In this document: one piece after another, positions 1-12,672 of the stretch
How the letters are laid out: every line of letters starts with the position of its first letter
Position numbering within the stretch: position 1 is the first letter of the stretch
Origin: Sanguinoderma infundibulare
Lineage: Eukaryota > Basidiomycota > Agaricomycetes > Polyporales > Polyporaceae
Reading direction: 5' to 3'
Assembly: GCA_032821775.1 (NCBI GenBank)
Contig: JAVLRN010000001.1
Span: forward strand, 2,418,001 to 2,482,000
Length of the DNA stretch: 64,000 nt
Program-made: the position numbers and the translations under genes
The notes under the pieces: generated by a model
What the model was told of the DNA's origin: nothing
The model's database searches: none
The model's input: only the letters and a program-made list of their open reading frames with translations

Positions 1-3000
1 AGGTATTCGGGTTCGCGCACCCGCCAGACCGACTATGGCATTGACGGCGATGAGGTCCACTATCCAACTCGACCGGTGGATAAAGACAAGGCGGAAGGCG
101 AGCTTGTGGTGAACATCAAAAAGGCTACAAACCCAGACGAGACCGCGCCTAAACAGAAACACGTCCGCAGTGTGTATCCCAGTCTCTCGTGCTGTGTAAC
201 CTCACATTGACCGCGTGCTGCAGAATGCATCGTCTACACATGGGACTACCACTCGTCAATATCATTCTGGACTGGCCTTCGAGTGCAACCTATCCTGTCA
301 GATGAAGTCCAGACATTCAAGGCCCTCATCACAGTGCATAAAGTGCTGCAAGAGGGACATCCTGTGGTACGCCCACGCTATTACTGCATCATGCGCGACG
401 AGTAATGGGGGGCCGCAGACGATCAAGGAGGCGCATGGACAGACGGGATGGTTGGAGACTTGTGCACGGACGACAGGCAACGAGACTGCACGAGGTGCGT
501 GACTGTTCGTCATGAACAGCATGGCGGACCTCTGATAGTCCGTTCAGGATACGGCCCTCTCATCAGGACGTATGTGCAGTTCCTCTTGGCTAAATTACGA
601 TTCCATAGGCTTCGTCCCGAGTTCAACGGCCTGTTCGAGTACGAGGAGTACATCACACTGAAGGGCATTGACGATCCGAACGAGGGGTGCGTACCTTTCC
701 CATCCTACCTTCGAGCTGCGCTTAGGCGATACGAATAGTTATGAGACCATCTCCGACCTCATGGGCCTTCAAGACCAGATTGACTCTTTCCAGAGGATGA
801 TCTTCGCTCACTTCCGTCACTCCGCAAGCAATGAGTGCCGTATATCTGCGCTTGTCCCACTGGTCAAGGAGAGCTGGGGTATCTACCGCTTTATCACCAG
901 CATGCTCCGCGCCATGCACCGGCGTGGGTACTTTCTCTTGATACGATGTTTATTGGCGACTGACATCGGTGCAGGAACAAATGACACCGAGGCTCTGGAA
1001 CCGTTACGCTCCCGTTACAGCCAACAACACTATGCCCTCCGCAAATTCTACTATGAATGTTCCAACTTGAAATACCTTACCGGATTGATTAATGTCCCTA
1101 AGCTCGGTCAAGTATGTTGCGACGCATTGCTATCACCGGTCACCATCCTGACACCCCCGTAGGAGCCGCCAAACCTGCTGGACAACGGCTCTGCTCCAGA
1201 CCTCCCGGCTCGTCCGACCACTGCTCCCGTGAAGACGCCCCCACCTGCGACTCCTACTCCGGATGCGGTGAACGTTGCCGAACAAGCTCGAATGCTCAAG
1301 CAATACGAGGACCAGCAGGCAGCTCTCACGGCTGCGCGACAGGAAGAGGAACGTCGCCGTAGGGAACTTGAAGAGCAGCAGCGACGGGAGTTCGAGCAAC
1401 GACAAGCCGAGCAAGCTGAGAGGGAGAGGCTCGCTCAAGAGCAGCTCGTGCAACAGCAGATGCAGCAACAGATGATGCAATACAGCAATCAAGCTGCTCA
1501 GCAGGTGCACGATCTCGAGCGCGAGCTGCTCGCCATGCGCGGCCAGTATGAACGCGATCAACTCATGTTGGAACAGTACGATAGGGTTAGTTTTCGCCTT
1601 GCTCTGTGTTGACTCATGGGCTCACCTCTGGTATTAGAGGGTCAAGGCGCTGGAGAGCGAACTCAGCAGCGTCTCCGCGAATGTCAACTCACAGATGATG
1701 TCCAAGGACGAGCTCATACGTCAGCTCCAGGAACAAGTCACGATGTGGCAGAAGAAGTACGAGGCGCTAGCAAAGCTCTACAGTCAACTCCGTACAGAAC
1801 ACTTGGATATGCTGTCGAAGTTCAAGCAGATGCAGCTCAAGGCAAACTCTGCCCAGGAGGCCATCGACAGGATGGAGCGCATGGAGCGCGATCTGAAGGC
1901 GAAGAACCTCGAGTTAGCCGACATGATTCGCGAGCGTGACCGTGCCCGTTTCGACCTCGACCGCCAGAAGTCTGCGCACAAGGACGAGATCGACAGGTTG
2001 CGCCGCGAGATCAGCTTCGCCAACGAGCGCGCCGAAGATGCCACTCGCTCGAAGAGCTCGGAGGTGTCTGGTGTTCTTGCCAAGTACAACCGCCAGATGT
2101 CCGAGCTAGAGGACTCTTTGAGGGTATGTGTAAGCATGGCCCTCTCCGATCGCGATACTCATTGTTTCGCAGGCCAAGCAGATGCAAATCGATGACTTGC
2201 TGTCCAAGCTTGACCTGGCCAGCGGCGACTTGGACCGTCTGCGGGATGAGAAAGATCAGGAGATCTCTCTCCTTCAGGAGGGTATGGATGCGACCATCCA
2301 GCAGCTTCATGACTCCCAGCAGGCATGTGTATTCCATTCCCTGCGGTGCTCGTTTACTCATCGCTTGCTCAGAACCAAGGTCTGAACGACGAAGCGACCA
2401 ATGCGCAAATAGACACCTTGATTTTGGACAACAGGAAGAAGTTGAACCAGATCATCGGTAGGTCGCTCATTTGCTTACCGTGAGCTTCAGTTGATTGCCC
2501 TGCCAAAGACTCTATCTTCAGCGCGTGCGTGGCGAAGATCGACGAGGCCATCTACGAGCTCGAGTCTCCTGCGCAGGCCGGCAACCTCAATTCCACGCCG
2601 GAGTACACGCTGTCCATGATCGAGAAGGCGGTCAATAACGCGACCGACTTCGCGACTACCTTCAACCTCTACCTCGGCGGCGAGGCTGGCGGCGACCACG
2701 TCGAAGTCATCAAGGGCGCGAACGAGCTCGCCCAATCGCTTTCCGACGTCCTCATCAACACGAAGGGCATCACCCGTCTCGTCGAGGATGACGTCTCCGA
2801 CAAACTCATCACCGTCGCAAAGGCCGCCGGCGACACCGGCCTCCGGACCTTCCTCAACCTCCAGTCGTACAAGCTCGACCTCATCGCCCAGCCTACCCAG
2901 CGCAAGGAGGTTGCGATGCGCAACAACAGCCAAGTCCGCGGCGCGCTGTCCAAGCTCTCGGAGACCGTCGACGGCCTCGTGCCGAAGGGTGGCAAGGCCG

Positions 3001-3746
3001 GCGCGGTCTCGAAGACGAACGGCGACCTGGGCGACCTCGTCGAGCAGGAGATGCTGAGCGCCGCGCAGGCCATCGAAGCCGCCACCGCGCGCCTCGAGCA
3101 GCTCCAGTCCCGCCAGCGCGACTCGTCCCGATACAGCGCGGTCGACATCCAGGTCCACGACGCCATCCTCGCGTCCGCGCTCGCGATCACGAACGCGATC
3201 GCGCGGCTCATCAAGGCCGCGACCGAGTCGCAGCAGGAGATCGTCGCGCAGGGCAAGGGCACGAGCACGACCCAGCAGTTCTACAAGCGCAACAACCGCT
3301 GGACGGAAGGCCTGCTCTCCGCCGCCCGCGCCGTCGCGTTCGCGACGAACCTGCTCATCGAGAGCGCCGACGGGGTGCTCTCCGGCACGCACACGCTCGA
3401 GCAGCTCATCGTCGCGTCGAACGAGGTCGCCGCCGCGACCGCTCAGCTCGTCGCCGCATCGCGTGTGAAGGCGAACCTGATGTCCAAGACTCAGGAGCGC
3501 CTAGAGCTCGCGGCCAAGGCCGTGACGGAGGCGTGCAAGGCGCTCGTGAAGCAGGTCAAGGCGATCGCCGCGAAGCAGGTGCAGGAGGAGGACGTCGACT
3601 ACAAGAACATGGCCGTGCTCGAGTTCAAGCGCCGGGAGATGGAGCAGCAGGTCGAGATCCTCCGCCTCGAGAAGGAGCTCAACGCCTCGCGCCACCGCCT
3701 GGGTGCCATGCGTCGCGCTGGCTATCACACAGACGAGACGGACTAG
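1..3746 (+). CDS. sla2: SLA2/END4 (HIP1R-type) endocytic actin adaptor, 5' partial
   Basis: Couples clathrin-coated pits and PtdIns(4,5)P2 membranes to actin during endocytosis. The window opens inside the N-terminal ANTH domain; the segment VVNIKKATNPDETAPKQKH at about 99-165 is typical. Short exons through about 1100 continue the ANTH fold and its tail. A long heptad coiled coil rich in Gln, Glu and Arg runs from about 1230 to 2450. The exon from about 2529 to the stop encodes the C-terminal I/LWEQ (THATCH) actin-binding module and ends in a charged helix typical of the family. The early exons are separated by GT-AG introns of about 50-60 bp, for example from 160, 366 and 687. The true start lies upstream of the window. 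SLA2 flanks MAT loci in ascomycetes; here the homeodomain locus is about 46 kb away on the same contig. Family assignment is very secure; exact junctions of the first exons are less so. Confidence 0.95.
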
Positions 3747-4373
3747 GGAGGATCTGAGAGAGAGAGCAGGCCGTTGGAATACTTTCGAGGAACTTGTAAT
3801 ATCGGAATTACTTGTACATATTTGCTGCCTCGCCCTCACGCGCATCCGAATGGATGCTTTCCCTTCCGATTACTTTTTTCACCGTGATCTACATAACAGC
3901 GACCCATGCATTTGAGTGGTGTGACCGAAGCCCGCGCGAATGATATGTGTAGTACAGCGTCGCAGGCGAGTGTGAGTGGGAGTCCATGAGCCAGAGCAAC
4001 AGCAGCAGCAGACAACAGCGGGGATGTGTGCGTGAGTGGATGATGATACGGTGGTCAGCGATTGCAGGAAGTGAGAGATAGATCATCTAGAAATTAAGAT
4101 GGGTACCAGCGAGTGACTGCGAGAAGGCCGTAAACGTATATGCAAGTAAGGTAAACACAGAGCAAAGTTCGTGTGTGTGGTGTATCGTAGGAATAAAGAG
4201 GTATACATACGAATGAATGGAAGGGGGTGGTGAAAAGGGGATGGTGAATGTTGAGAGGAAAGCAAACGAGTGGGTGAGTGAGTGTAGCATCCGCTGGCAG
4301 TCAACGGCGAGAGCAGATGCACGAGCAAGACGCACAGCAAAAAAGGAAACGGCCATGTAGCTACCTAGCTATG
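3747..4373. other. Intergenic gap between convergent genes, no gene seen
   Basis: This 627 bp stretch between the sla2 stop and the stop of the next gene on the other strand should hold both 3' UTRs. Short purine-rich tracts (GAGTG and GAGAG types) are visible. No coding pattern or RNA gene was recognised. Confidence 0.5.
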
Positions 4374-7300
4374 TTACACATAATCAGCACTCTCCGCGCT
4401 CCGCAAAGTGTCGAACGAGTTCTTGCCGCGATCCATGTCCAGGAAGCTGCTCTCCATCGTCGGCGACTCGGGAGGCACCTCCCCCTCCTCTTCCGATACG
4501 TTCTCCGCGCTCCCGTCGTGCTCGTCCTCGATGTCGAGGAACGACGGCTTCTTCATGAGCGACCTCCGCTTCATGATCTTCTGCCGATCGAACGCACTCG
4601 GTGGTGGCGAGACGATTGTCGACGCCGTACCCGTCGAATCGTGCCGCGGCCTGACCGTACGCATAGGCGGCGGCGACAGTGGGTTCATCGGGACGATACT
4701 GGCGCGCTTTGCCGCCGACTCCTGGAAGTCGCGACGAGCAGGACGTTGCCGTGGAGGTGGTGGAAGGCTCGCCGACGGCGGTTCCGAGGAGTGCGAGGTG
4801 TAGACAGCGGATGCCAACCTCGGCGACAACGGTGGAGTGGTGCTGGATTGCGCCGAGGACGGCCGAGCGTTCAGGGATGGCGGCTTGTTGACAGCCTTCG
4901 CGAGCAAGGAAGTCGCCCGTGACGGGCCGCCCCGCCCTGGGTCCGTGAGCCCCATCTTCCTTGACGTGGGGCTCGTCGGTGACGGCCGAGAGCTGCTGGA
5001 CATGATCGACGACCGCGACGACAAGATCGACGCGCCTCGCGTCACCCCAAACTTGTCCCCAAAAGCAAGAGTGCCTGTCGACGAGCTCGACATGACGGAG
5101 TTGGATCGTGAGCGGGGACGAGGGCTGTATGTCAGTCCAAAGTCACCGGGGTGGAGATCAAGAGTCGGTTTTCGGATCTGGTAATCCGGCTCCGCCTCTT
5201 GCACCCCGCGTATGGACGCCGTTGCCTCTTCGTCGTCCAATTTCTCCGCGAGCTTAAGCTGCTCCGCCGGTGCCATGATGTACTGTGGAACGTACTCTGA
5301 CTGTGACATCCGCTTGTCCTTCCCATACTCCGCTGTCCCGTCCTCCCATAGAGACGAAGGGGATATGCATGCATTCCGTGTCGTCAGTGAGAGAGGACCT
5401 CCGGCAGCGCCAAACGACATCGTGAGCGTCTCAACTGGAATAGACGTTGATGGACGCGAGTCACTGTCCAAGCTCAAGACTGAACGCTTGTCGTCCGCCT
5501 CACCAGGGCTCGTTTGACCGTGCGACGACGTGCTCCTGCGTGCACTTGACCCAGAAAAGAGTCGTTTTCTAGGAGTCGTGACGTTTCCGCGGCGAGGCTC
5601 GATGACAGGAGAAGGCGGAGGTAGCGTCTCGATGCTCGTAGACGGATTCGAACTGCTGGCAGAGGAGCGCAAGCTAGGCAATGGCGGAATAGGCAGCGGA
5701 ATACCGCGAGGGGCATGGAACGACCGCTGTTTGCGTGGAGCCTTTCCTGGGTTCGGGTAAGGATGACCATTGCCATGGCCACTCGGATCGTCGAGAGGGG
5801 TGGACGGTGTAGACCTGACGCTCGCGGCCGTGCTCGCGGCGGAATGCCGCTGCGAAAAGTTCTGTTGAGAGGACATCTTCCTCAAGAGCTTCGCAGCTTT
5901 GGGAGTGACTTCACCGTGTATGAGGGTGGGAACGGGAGGGAATTTGCTTAACGGCGAAGGGAAGGTCAAATCGGCGTCCACCAGCCCAGTAAGACTGAGG
6001 TCCCCGTCCAGAATGTACGTGTCCCGGTTCTTGCCAGTCGCGCCCTTGGATGGTTCCCGCGCTTGTGGCGCGTCCCGAGCTGGCGGCTCGAACGGACCAA
6101 GGTCGTAATGGCTATTCAAGATCTGGGAAATAGGATCGTCTAGGTCCAGATCGTGAAGGTCTACACTGGGCGCAAAGTTCAGGCTAGATGAACTTGAAGA
6201 CGCCCGGAACTCTAGCCGAGGGGAACCATATGGAGAGGCGGGTAATGGTGAACGGTGACCTGGGGTTGGTGGAAGGCTAGTGGCAGGTGGCGCTGCAGAA
6301 GGAAGAGGGGGAACGTTGCCTCGCGAGGAAGACGCCTTGCGCACGAGTACGAGCGGATGAGTGGAGTTGGGAGACACGGGAGATTCCAGAGTCGCTGAGG
6401 AGGCATTGCGGTTACTAAAGACGACGGGCGAGGGGGAAGGGGTATTTGAGGAAGATGGGGAGGAAGAATCGGTCGACGGCTGGCGAACAAGCTGGAGTGG
6501 GCGGGTGGACTGGATCAGAATTGGTAGGGCGGTCAAGGGCGGGCTTCGCTGGTGGTCCATGGTACCGACGGTCATCCCTCTGGCGCGACCGAGAGCAGGA
6601 CTGGACCGTTGGCGAGGTAGGTGGACGCCGCCTGGTGGCTCGCTCATTCGACTCCTGTAATCGGTATGGGTCAGAGTCGAATTGGATGAATTCGAACCTG
6701 AGGGAGTCTTTGTTCGTCGTGCGCGCTGGGCCTGTGTTTCAGAAAGCGACGGTTGATCGAAAGAATACTGATCACCGTTCTGCATAAGATCATGAGCAGA
6801 ACGACTGCGGGTAGATCAGTATCCAGGCACGAGGAGGAAATTGGATGGCAGGAAACATACATTGCAGTGGGTGACCTTCCAAACGAGGTAGCGGACATGG
6901 GGGAGAGGGCCTGTGGGTCGGAGTAATTGCCATGGGAGTTGGAGGAGGAGGAGCCGTAGGAGACTCGGCGGTTGATTGGGGGAGGGATATCTGGCCGCTT
7001 ATGCTGTGGGTCAAGCATGGACGAGTCTGAATAGACGGAGAGCCGGTTGGGATCCTGAGGCAAAGGCTTGACGACGATGCCACCGGAAGCGAAGGAGTCG
7101 ATCTCGGAGAAGGTCATGACCGAGTGTTGGTAGGAGAGTCTGTCCCGAGGATGATCGGAGGGGGTGCGGGGCTCTGAATGGGGTTCTGAAGCGGCATCAT
7201 AGTCGTACTCGGAGGAGCGGACGGTTGAGACGGACTTTGCGGGAGGGCGATTTGAGTAGAAGGGGGAGGGAGCAGGGGAGGAGGAGGCGCTGTTTCCGGA

Positions 7301-7588
7301 GATGGGACGAGACTTTGAGTGGGCGTGAGTGGGGGCCAGTGGGGAAGGAGGATCTTGGATAGTCAAGGCTGGAAGCTTCTTGGACTTGAAGCCGATGGCG
7401 GAAGCGAGGGAGTTGAGTTTGAGGGCATCTTTGGGCCTGGAGGAAGTGCTAGACGCAGGGGAGGGGTACTTCTCGTCTTCGTCAGCAAAGCTGGAGACTG
7501 AGCGTTTGGTTCGGAGGGAATCCTTGGAGGACTTTGAGCGCGACCACCACGGCCTGCTTGGGGCGTTGTTCGGGAGAGCGGAACGCAT
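4374..7588 (-). CDS. Large Ser/Pro-rich disordered protein, unknown function
   Basis: Two exons (7588-6861 and 6804-4374) join across a 56 bp GT-AG intron to give an open frame of 1052 residues, which fixes the model. The protein is almost wholly low complexity: Ser, Pro, Thr and Arg runs, many SP and TP sites (possible CDK/MAPK targets), and no membrane span or catalytic motif. The only stretch with hydrophobic order is near the C terminus, where a basic segment (KIMKRRSLMKKPSFLDIE) is followed by an acidic one and a second SSFLDMD motif. The paired SFLDxxD motifs could be short linear docking sites; that is inference. Its start region faces a 2.4 kb gene-free stretch. I do not recognise the family. 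The splice-restored frame and consistent composition argue for a real gene rather than a chance frame. Confidence 0.75.
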
Positions 7589-10025
7589 ACGCGGAATGGA
7601 AGGAAAAGAGTGTGTGTGCCGTGTCGTGGGACTGATTAAGGGTAGAGCTGGAGTGGAGGGATAAGGTTACTGATTTGTAGGTGAGGCTGGGCAGCAACCT
7701 GCTGCTGCGGGGCGACGCACCGGAGGACTGCCAACGTTCACGACATAGAACGAGGGCGCGGGGGAGAGGGCGGGAGGAGGGAGCGGAAGGAAGACTGCAC
7801 TCGAGACAGGTGCGCGGACCTGGGAGAGGAGCAGAGGCAGGTCTGGCAGAGAGAAGCAGCTTGAAGCAGGCAGACGGACATCCCGAGTCCGTCGCGACGG
7901 CGGACCTCGACCAGTCCGTCCCAACAGACGCCCATTCATATCACCTCTCATTAAACGCACACTCTCATCGTCCCTTTTCTAACTCCTCCTTCCTCTTCCC
8001 CTTGCGATCTACAGACACACAAAGCACCCTCCTCAGCATCCGTCCCCGCCCCCGCCGCTGCAAGTCTCTCGACGTGCACGCCCGGCGTGAGCTATTGCGA
8101 CCAACGTTGGTGGCAGGCACGCCCCATTGTCCACAGCTTGCCGAGATGGCTTCGCGTTCCTAGCGTCAATCTTCCCCGCCAATCAGCCCCATCACACAAC
8201 CCGTCTCTGGAGAAAACTTACCCGAGAGAGCACCCAGGCGCGTGGCCCTTTCCGACGTCTCATGCGGCCACGCGTCCGAATTCGCCTTCGCAACCCCCAT
8301 CGAAGTGACGACCCCTGGAGCCAAGCGCCACCCTTACAGCGTCGAAAGATCCTTGTTCCACCTACTATGTTGCCACTACTCCCTCATTATAGCATGGCCA
8401 TTCGGATTCAGATGGTCATTGGACCACTATTAGACACATTTAGCACCGCGCGCTGCGATCTAACTCGTTTTGCATTGGACGCGTCGCCAAACCGATCACT
8501 TAATTACGCGCCACACTTGAGCACCTTCAGCTCGTTCAACCCCGACGCACCGCGGTCATCAAGCCCCGCGCCTCTCCGCAGTATGCGCGACTCGGAGTCC
8601 CTGTGCCGTCATCGTTTGGCCTAGGGCCGCCTCGCGAGACATACAAACGCGTTTCGGACCCGCCCAACGCCCTACGACCCTCGCTCAAAGTCCGATCCCC
8701 GTCATTGTATTCATCAGGGTCCCCGCGCGCCTCACCGTGCAAGAATTCAACCTCCCGGCCCCGACTCGGGCGCGCACCGTTGAACGTGGTGGTCGTGAAC
8801 AGTTACAGACGGCCGCCGTCCTCGGAAGAATGGTGTAAAATTTACTACATACGATACAATCTCCGGCCACAACACCCCTCGGACGCCGGGTCGGCAGAGC
8901 ATGGGCGCGGTGCGACTATGTACAGGAGTACTGTGTCCAAGAAAGAAGCACCCACCGAGTGCACACACACCGCTGGATTGGATATTCTCAGGTGCGTCGG
9001 TCCTGAATCCTCCAAGACGTAAGCGTACTGACTCTCGGGAGAACTAAGTTCGCGCACATCGGAAGGGGAATGACCGCAAATCCACATCTTCGCAGACAGA
9101 GGTACCGGTGCCTACAGTACAGCTGTGCCCCACCGGGACCACCGAAGCGAAGCGAACCTTCCACTTCGCCTCATCACCTTCTAGTGCCAGGAAGACGTCA
9201 GGCAGTAGAACGTGAGATCAACTTGAACAGGATGAGAACCGTCGGACATCGCTCCACTTCTTGCTGCCCGCACGTCAGATAGGCAGCTGACAACGCTCTG
9301 GCACTGTTGACGATGATCAACAGTCACCATCCCGGATGCGATACACCCAAGACATCGTCTCACAGGTGGTTAGGCACTGCCGTGGACGCACAGTAGCCAT
9401 CAGGCGGTACGCTCAAGACTCCATTCGGAATCAGAACACCCTGATCGAACATCCGGCATCCTAAACCAGGCAGCTTTGCTCCTGCAATTGTCCGACAGTG
9501 AGAGACGGCGGAGATAAGCAATGCAGACAATGACGGTGGAACAAACCGACTGGGCGCAGCAAACCCAGGAACTCGGATGACACGTTGACATAACTTACTT
9601 TTGCACACCTTCTGATTTTCCAGGCACTATAGACTTGGCACAACTTGACAGACAATGTTGCAACATCGATGAATTGAGCCGATTCAGAGACTTATTATTC
9701 CCTTCAGCTTGAAGGACGTGCAATCGGACCTAGTCCATCAAGTGTTCCGCGGACACACTGCATTACGCCGCTCGGGGGCTGATATGTAGCTGATACTAAA
9801 CAGATCTGTGGCAAGACATCATGCATCAGCCTCGGGTTTCGTAAGGAGCATCAAAGGGTGACTGGCATAGCAAGGGAAGAAAACATAGCACTCACTTGAA
9901 AGTTATCTACATACAAGAAAAGAAATCCGGAGACGTCGGATATCTGTCGAATACCGTCCCGTCCGCCATACTGAGCTGAGAACGCAGGAAAACACAAGAG
10001 ATCCCGGCGCACATCATCATTGTCG
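7589..10025. other. 2.4 kb stretch without a supported gene
   Basis: Several short open frames occur on both strands (for example 8127-8624 plus and 9360-9608 minus), but none shows family-like sequence, a splice pattern that lengthens it, or hydrophobic periodicity. The first 300 bp should contain the promoter and 5' UTR of the minus-strand Ser/Pro-rich gene, and the last part the 3' UTR of the voltage-sensor gene. No terminal repeats or transposase motifs were seen. Confidence 0.45.
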
Positions 10026-11085
10026 TCAGCCGAGCGACGCCCACATATCCTCCTCATCACGCTCCTGCGCCGCCTGCACCGCGCGCGGCATGTCCGTCAT
10101 GGGCGCGTGTTGTGGGTGCTCCTCGCCAGCATCGAACACGACGTCGCTCCGCATGAGGGGCCGTGCGAGCTCGCCTGCCTCCTCGTCCTCCATGTCGATG
10201 TCCAACGTGAACCCACGTCTCCGGGCGGCCGAGAGGTCGATCGGCTTTGGGCGTGTGAATATTGATTGACCGGACCTGCAAGCGGCCCGTCAACGAAGGA
10301 ACGACGGGGATGCGACACACGGAAGGTTGCGGACGCAATGTGCACCCATCGCTCGCGAAGAAGGAAGGGATGGGGGAGACGTCAAGAACACGTACTGTCG
10401 CATAACCGTGGCCAGGCGGCCGAACTGGAGCACGTTCCGGACGACGAGAAGGAGGGTGTCGACCAGCTCCTCTTCTTTGCTCGTGTTGTCGCATCCGGAG
10501 AAGAAGATGACGAGCAGGGTGATGACGCAGAACGCAGTCATGACCAGGTCCATGATGTTCCAGAGTGATTTCCAGAATTGCTGCGTGGAGGTCGGAAGGT
10601 CGGACGAGTCGCAAGAAATGACATGACCGAATATCACTCACCCGACCGAATGCGACAAACCGGATGCCGACCTCGAGAATCATCGCCGCGTTGATGATGA
10701 ACTCCAAGATGTAGAAAGCTAGTGTTGGGCAGTCGTTCACCAGACTCAGGACGACCGTTGCGATCGAGAGCGCCGCCATGGCAAGATAGAGTAGGATGTA
10801 TGTCTGGGAGTGGACGAATCGATTCGCGATGTTCTTCGTGATCTCATCTTTGGTCATTGAGTATATTGAACGGGTTGGTCTGCATGGTTAAGACGGGGTG
10901 GAGACGAGCATGCTATTAGGTGTCCATGAGTTGGCAGGGCCTCGTCGGACAGGCGGGACGTACGTTGTGGATGCGCCATTTGTGAGAGGCTCGGCCTCGC
11001 CTGCCTCGATGTCCGCTAGTCGCTGGTCGGAAGAGGATGTCATGAGTCGGGTCAAGGACACGACTCCAGGGCGTCGACTAGCCAT
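10026..11085 (-). CDS. Four-helix voltage-sensor-like membrane protein (ion_trans type, no pore)
   Basis: Four exons (11085-10964, 10879-10642, 10580-10396, 10275-10026) give 264 residues. A polar N terminus of about 50 residues precedes four hydrophobic helices. Helix 1 follows a KNIANRFVHSQTY motif. Helix 2 carries Glu residues and an Arg near its end (FYILEFIINAAMILEVGIR). Helix 3 begins with an Asn-x2-Asp pattern (NIMDLV), the usual S3 acidic anchor. Helix 4 contains spaced arginines, RNVLQFGRLATVMR. This is the S1-S4 layout of a voltage-sensing domain. No S5-P-S6 pore follows, only an acidic soluble tail that begins FTRPKPIDLSAARRRG. It could be a stand-alone voltage sensor, as Hv1 proton channels and voltage-sensing phosphatases have, but the Hv1 S4 signature (RxWRxxR) is not visible. 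The start is divergent from cwc25, with 187 bp between the two. Fold class is probable; transport activity is unknown. Confidence 0.8.
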
Positions 11086-11272
11086 GGCCCTCCAGCCTTC
11101 CGCAGCGCCACCCTCGGCACTCCTATCTCCCCAAATATGGACAAACAGCGCTTAATCACACCGTGCTCCAAAGTCAACGTCCGAGACTCAACTGTTGCTA
11201 CATCCATCTCATCCTCCTCCTCTTTGACCGTTCCACTCTTCTTTACCGCCGTACTCGAGACAACTATTCAAG

Positions 11273-12672
11273 ATGGGTGGCGGTGACTTGAACATGAAAA
11301 AGTCCTGGCACCCGCTCCTGTTGAAAAACCAGGAGCGGGTGTGGCTCGAGGAAAAGAAAGCGGTACGTCTCGTCCATCAATGCTTAATGAGCTGTAGTAC
11401 TGACTGAGCCCCGTGTTTAGCTCGAGGAGAAGAAGAAGTTAGACCAGCTGCGTAAGGAGAAGGAGGAGGAGCGTCAGTTGCAAGAGCTGCAGAGGTTGCA
11501 GGAGGAGCGGACGGGGAAGAAGGGGACAGAGAAACTGGACTGGATGTATGCCACTCCAGCGACTGGTAGCAGTCAGAATGCGAACGACCTGGAGGATTAC
11601 CTTCTGGGTAAGAAACGGGTTGACAAGATCTTGACAGCGGACGAGAACGAGAAGGTGTGCACGATACATTACTACCACTGACGATTCTTGTCGCTGACCA
11701 CGGGGACGACAGATTGGTGCTGCCCACAAGAACTTTATCGCTACCCAGTACGCCAACACCGTGCGGGACACCGCTGCGAAGATCCGCGAGGATCCACTTC
11801 TCGCCATCAAGCAGCAGGAGCAGGCAGCGTACCAGGCTCTCATGTCCAACCCTCTCCGTCTCCGCGAGATGCAGGAGCGCAACGGCATCAAACCCAAGAA
11901 GGAGAAGAAAGACAAAAAGGAGAAGAAGCACAAACACCGCAAGGACAAGCACAAGGCAGAATCCCTCTCCCGTTCGCCGTACGATGACCGGGACCGGCGG
12001 CGTGTCGATTCGAGGGACCGCTACTCCCGCAGACGTTCGCCCAGTCCATACTCCCGCCGTTCCCGTTCCCCGCCGCCCTCACGTTCGCGCTATGATGACG
12101 ATCGCCGCGATGATCATTATTCAAGTCGCCGCGGTCGCAGTCGTGAACCTTCTCTCGAACGCTATCGCGATAGCCGGCGACGTTCTGCGGAGGCTGGAAG
12201 GGTCAGAACTTGGCCCCGATCAGACGAGTCGGACGACAACGGGCATGTCTCTCGTCGTGGACGAAGCCACAGTCCAGCTGCACGCCAAGACGACTACGAG
12301 AGCAGGAAGCGCAGGAGAAGCTCGAGTCGCAGCCCTCGGCGCCCGGATCCTGTACCCCCGAAACGGACACGGATGAGCCCTCCTCCACCCCGTCCATCCA
12401 CGAGGCCTGCCGACAGTGGTGACGACCGGGCAGCGCGGCTCGCCGCCATGTCGTCTAACGCCACATCGCTCACGCACGAGCGTCGCGAGCACCTCACGAA
12501 GCTGCTCGAACGAGAGAAGGAAGAGCTGGATGCTGATGAACGGGCGCGGGCAAAGTCGAAGGGCATGGGTGGTTTCCTCTCTCACGAGCAGAGGAAGGTA
12601 TTCGGAGGCGCAGGTGGGCTGGAGGACCGGATCAGAAGAGGGCGAGGTCAGATGCGTGTTGAGGCGGACTAG
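11273..12672 (+). CDS. cwc25: Pre-mRNA splicing factor CWC25
   Basis: CWC25 joins the Prp2-activated spliceosome and promotes the first transesterification. Exons 11273-11362, 11421-11654 and 11713-12672 join in frame to 427 residues. The N terminus [20 protein letters not shown] and the following coiled segment ([20 protein letters not shown]) are diagnostic of the CIR_N/CWF25 family, followed by [12 protein letters not shown] and [14 protein letters not shown]. Residues about 120-180 hold the conserved [12 protein letters not shown] helix; after that come Lys-rich runs and a long Arg/Ser tail typical of splicing factors. The C terminus ([16 protein letters not shown]) is also conserved in orthologues. 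The ATG chosen is the only one giving the family N terminus, 187 bp from the divergent membrane-protein start, so both probably share a bidirectional promoter. Confidence 0.95.

Noticed and set aside
2487..3392. 301-codon open frame antisense to the THATCH exon of sla2
   Set aside because: It is a shadow of GC-rich codons with A/G/R/V-rich composition, while the plus-strand frame encodes a clear family domain.
1..3746. Ascomycete-style MAT linkage suggested by SLA2
   Set aside because: There is no APN2, MAT1 HMG or alpha-box gene beside it; the mating-type genes here are homeodomain genes about 46 kb away.
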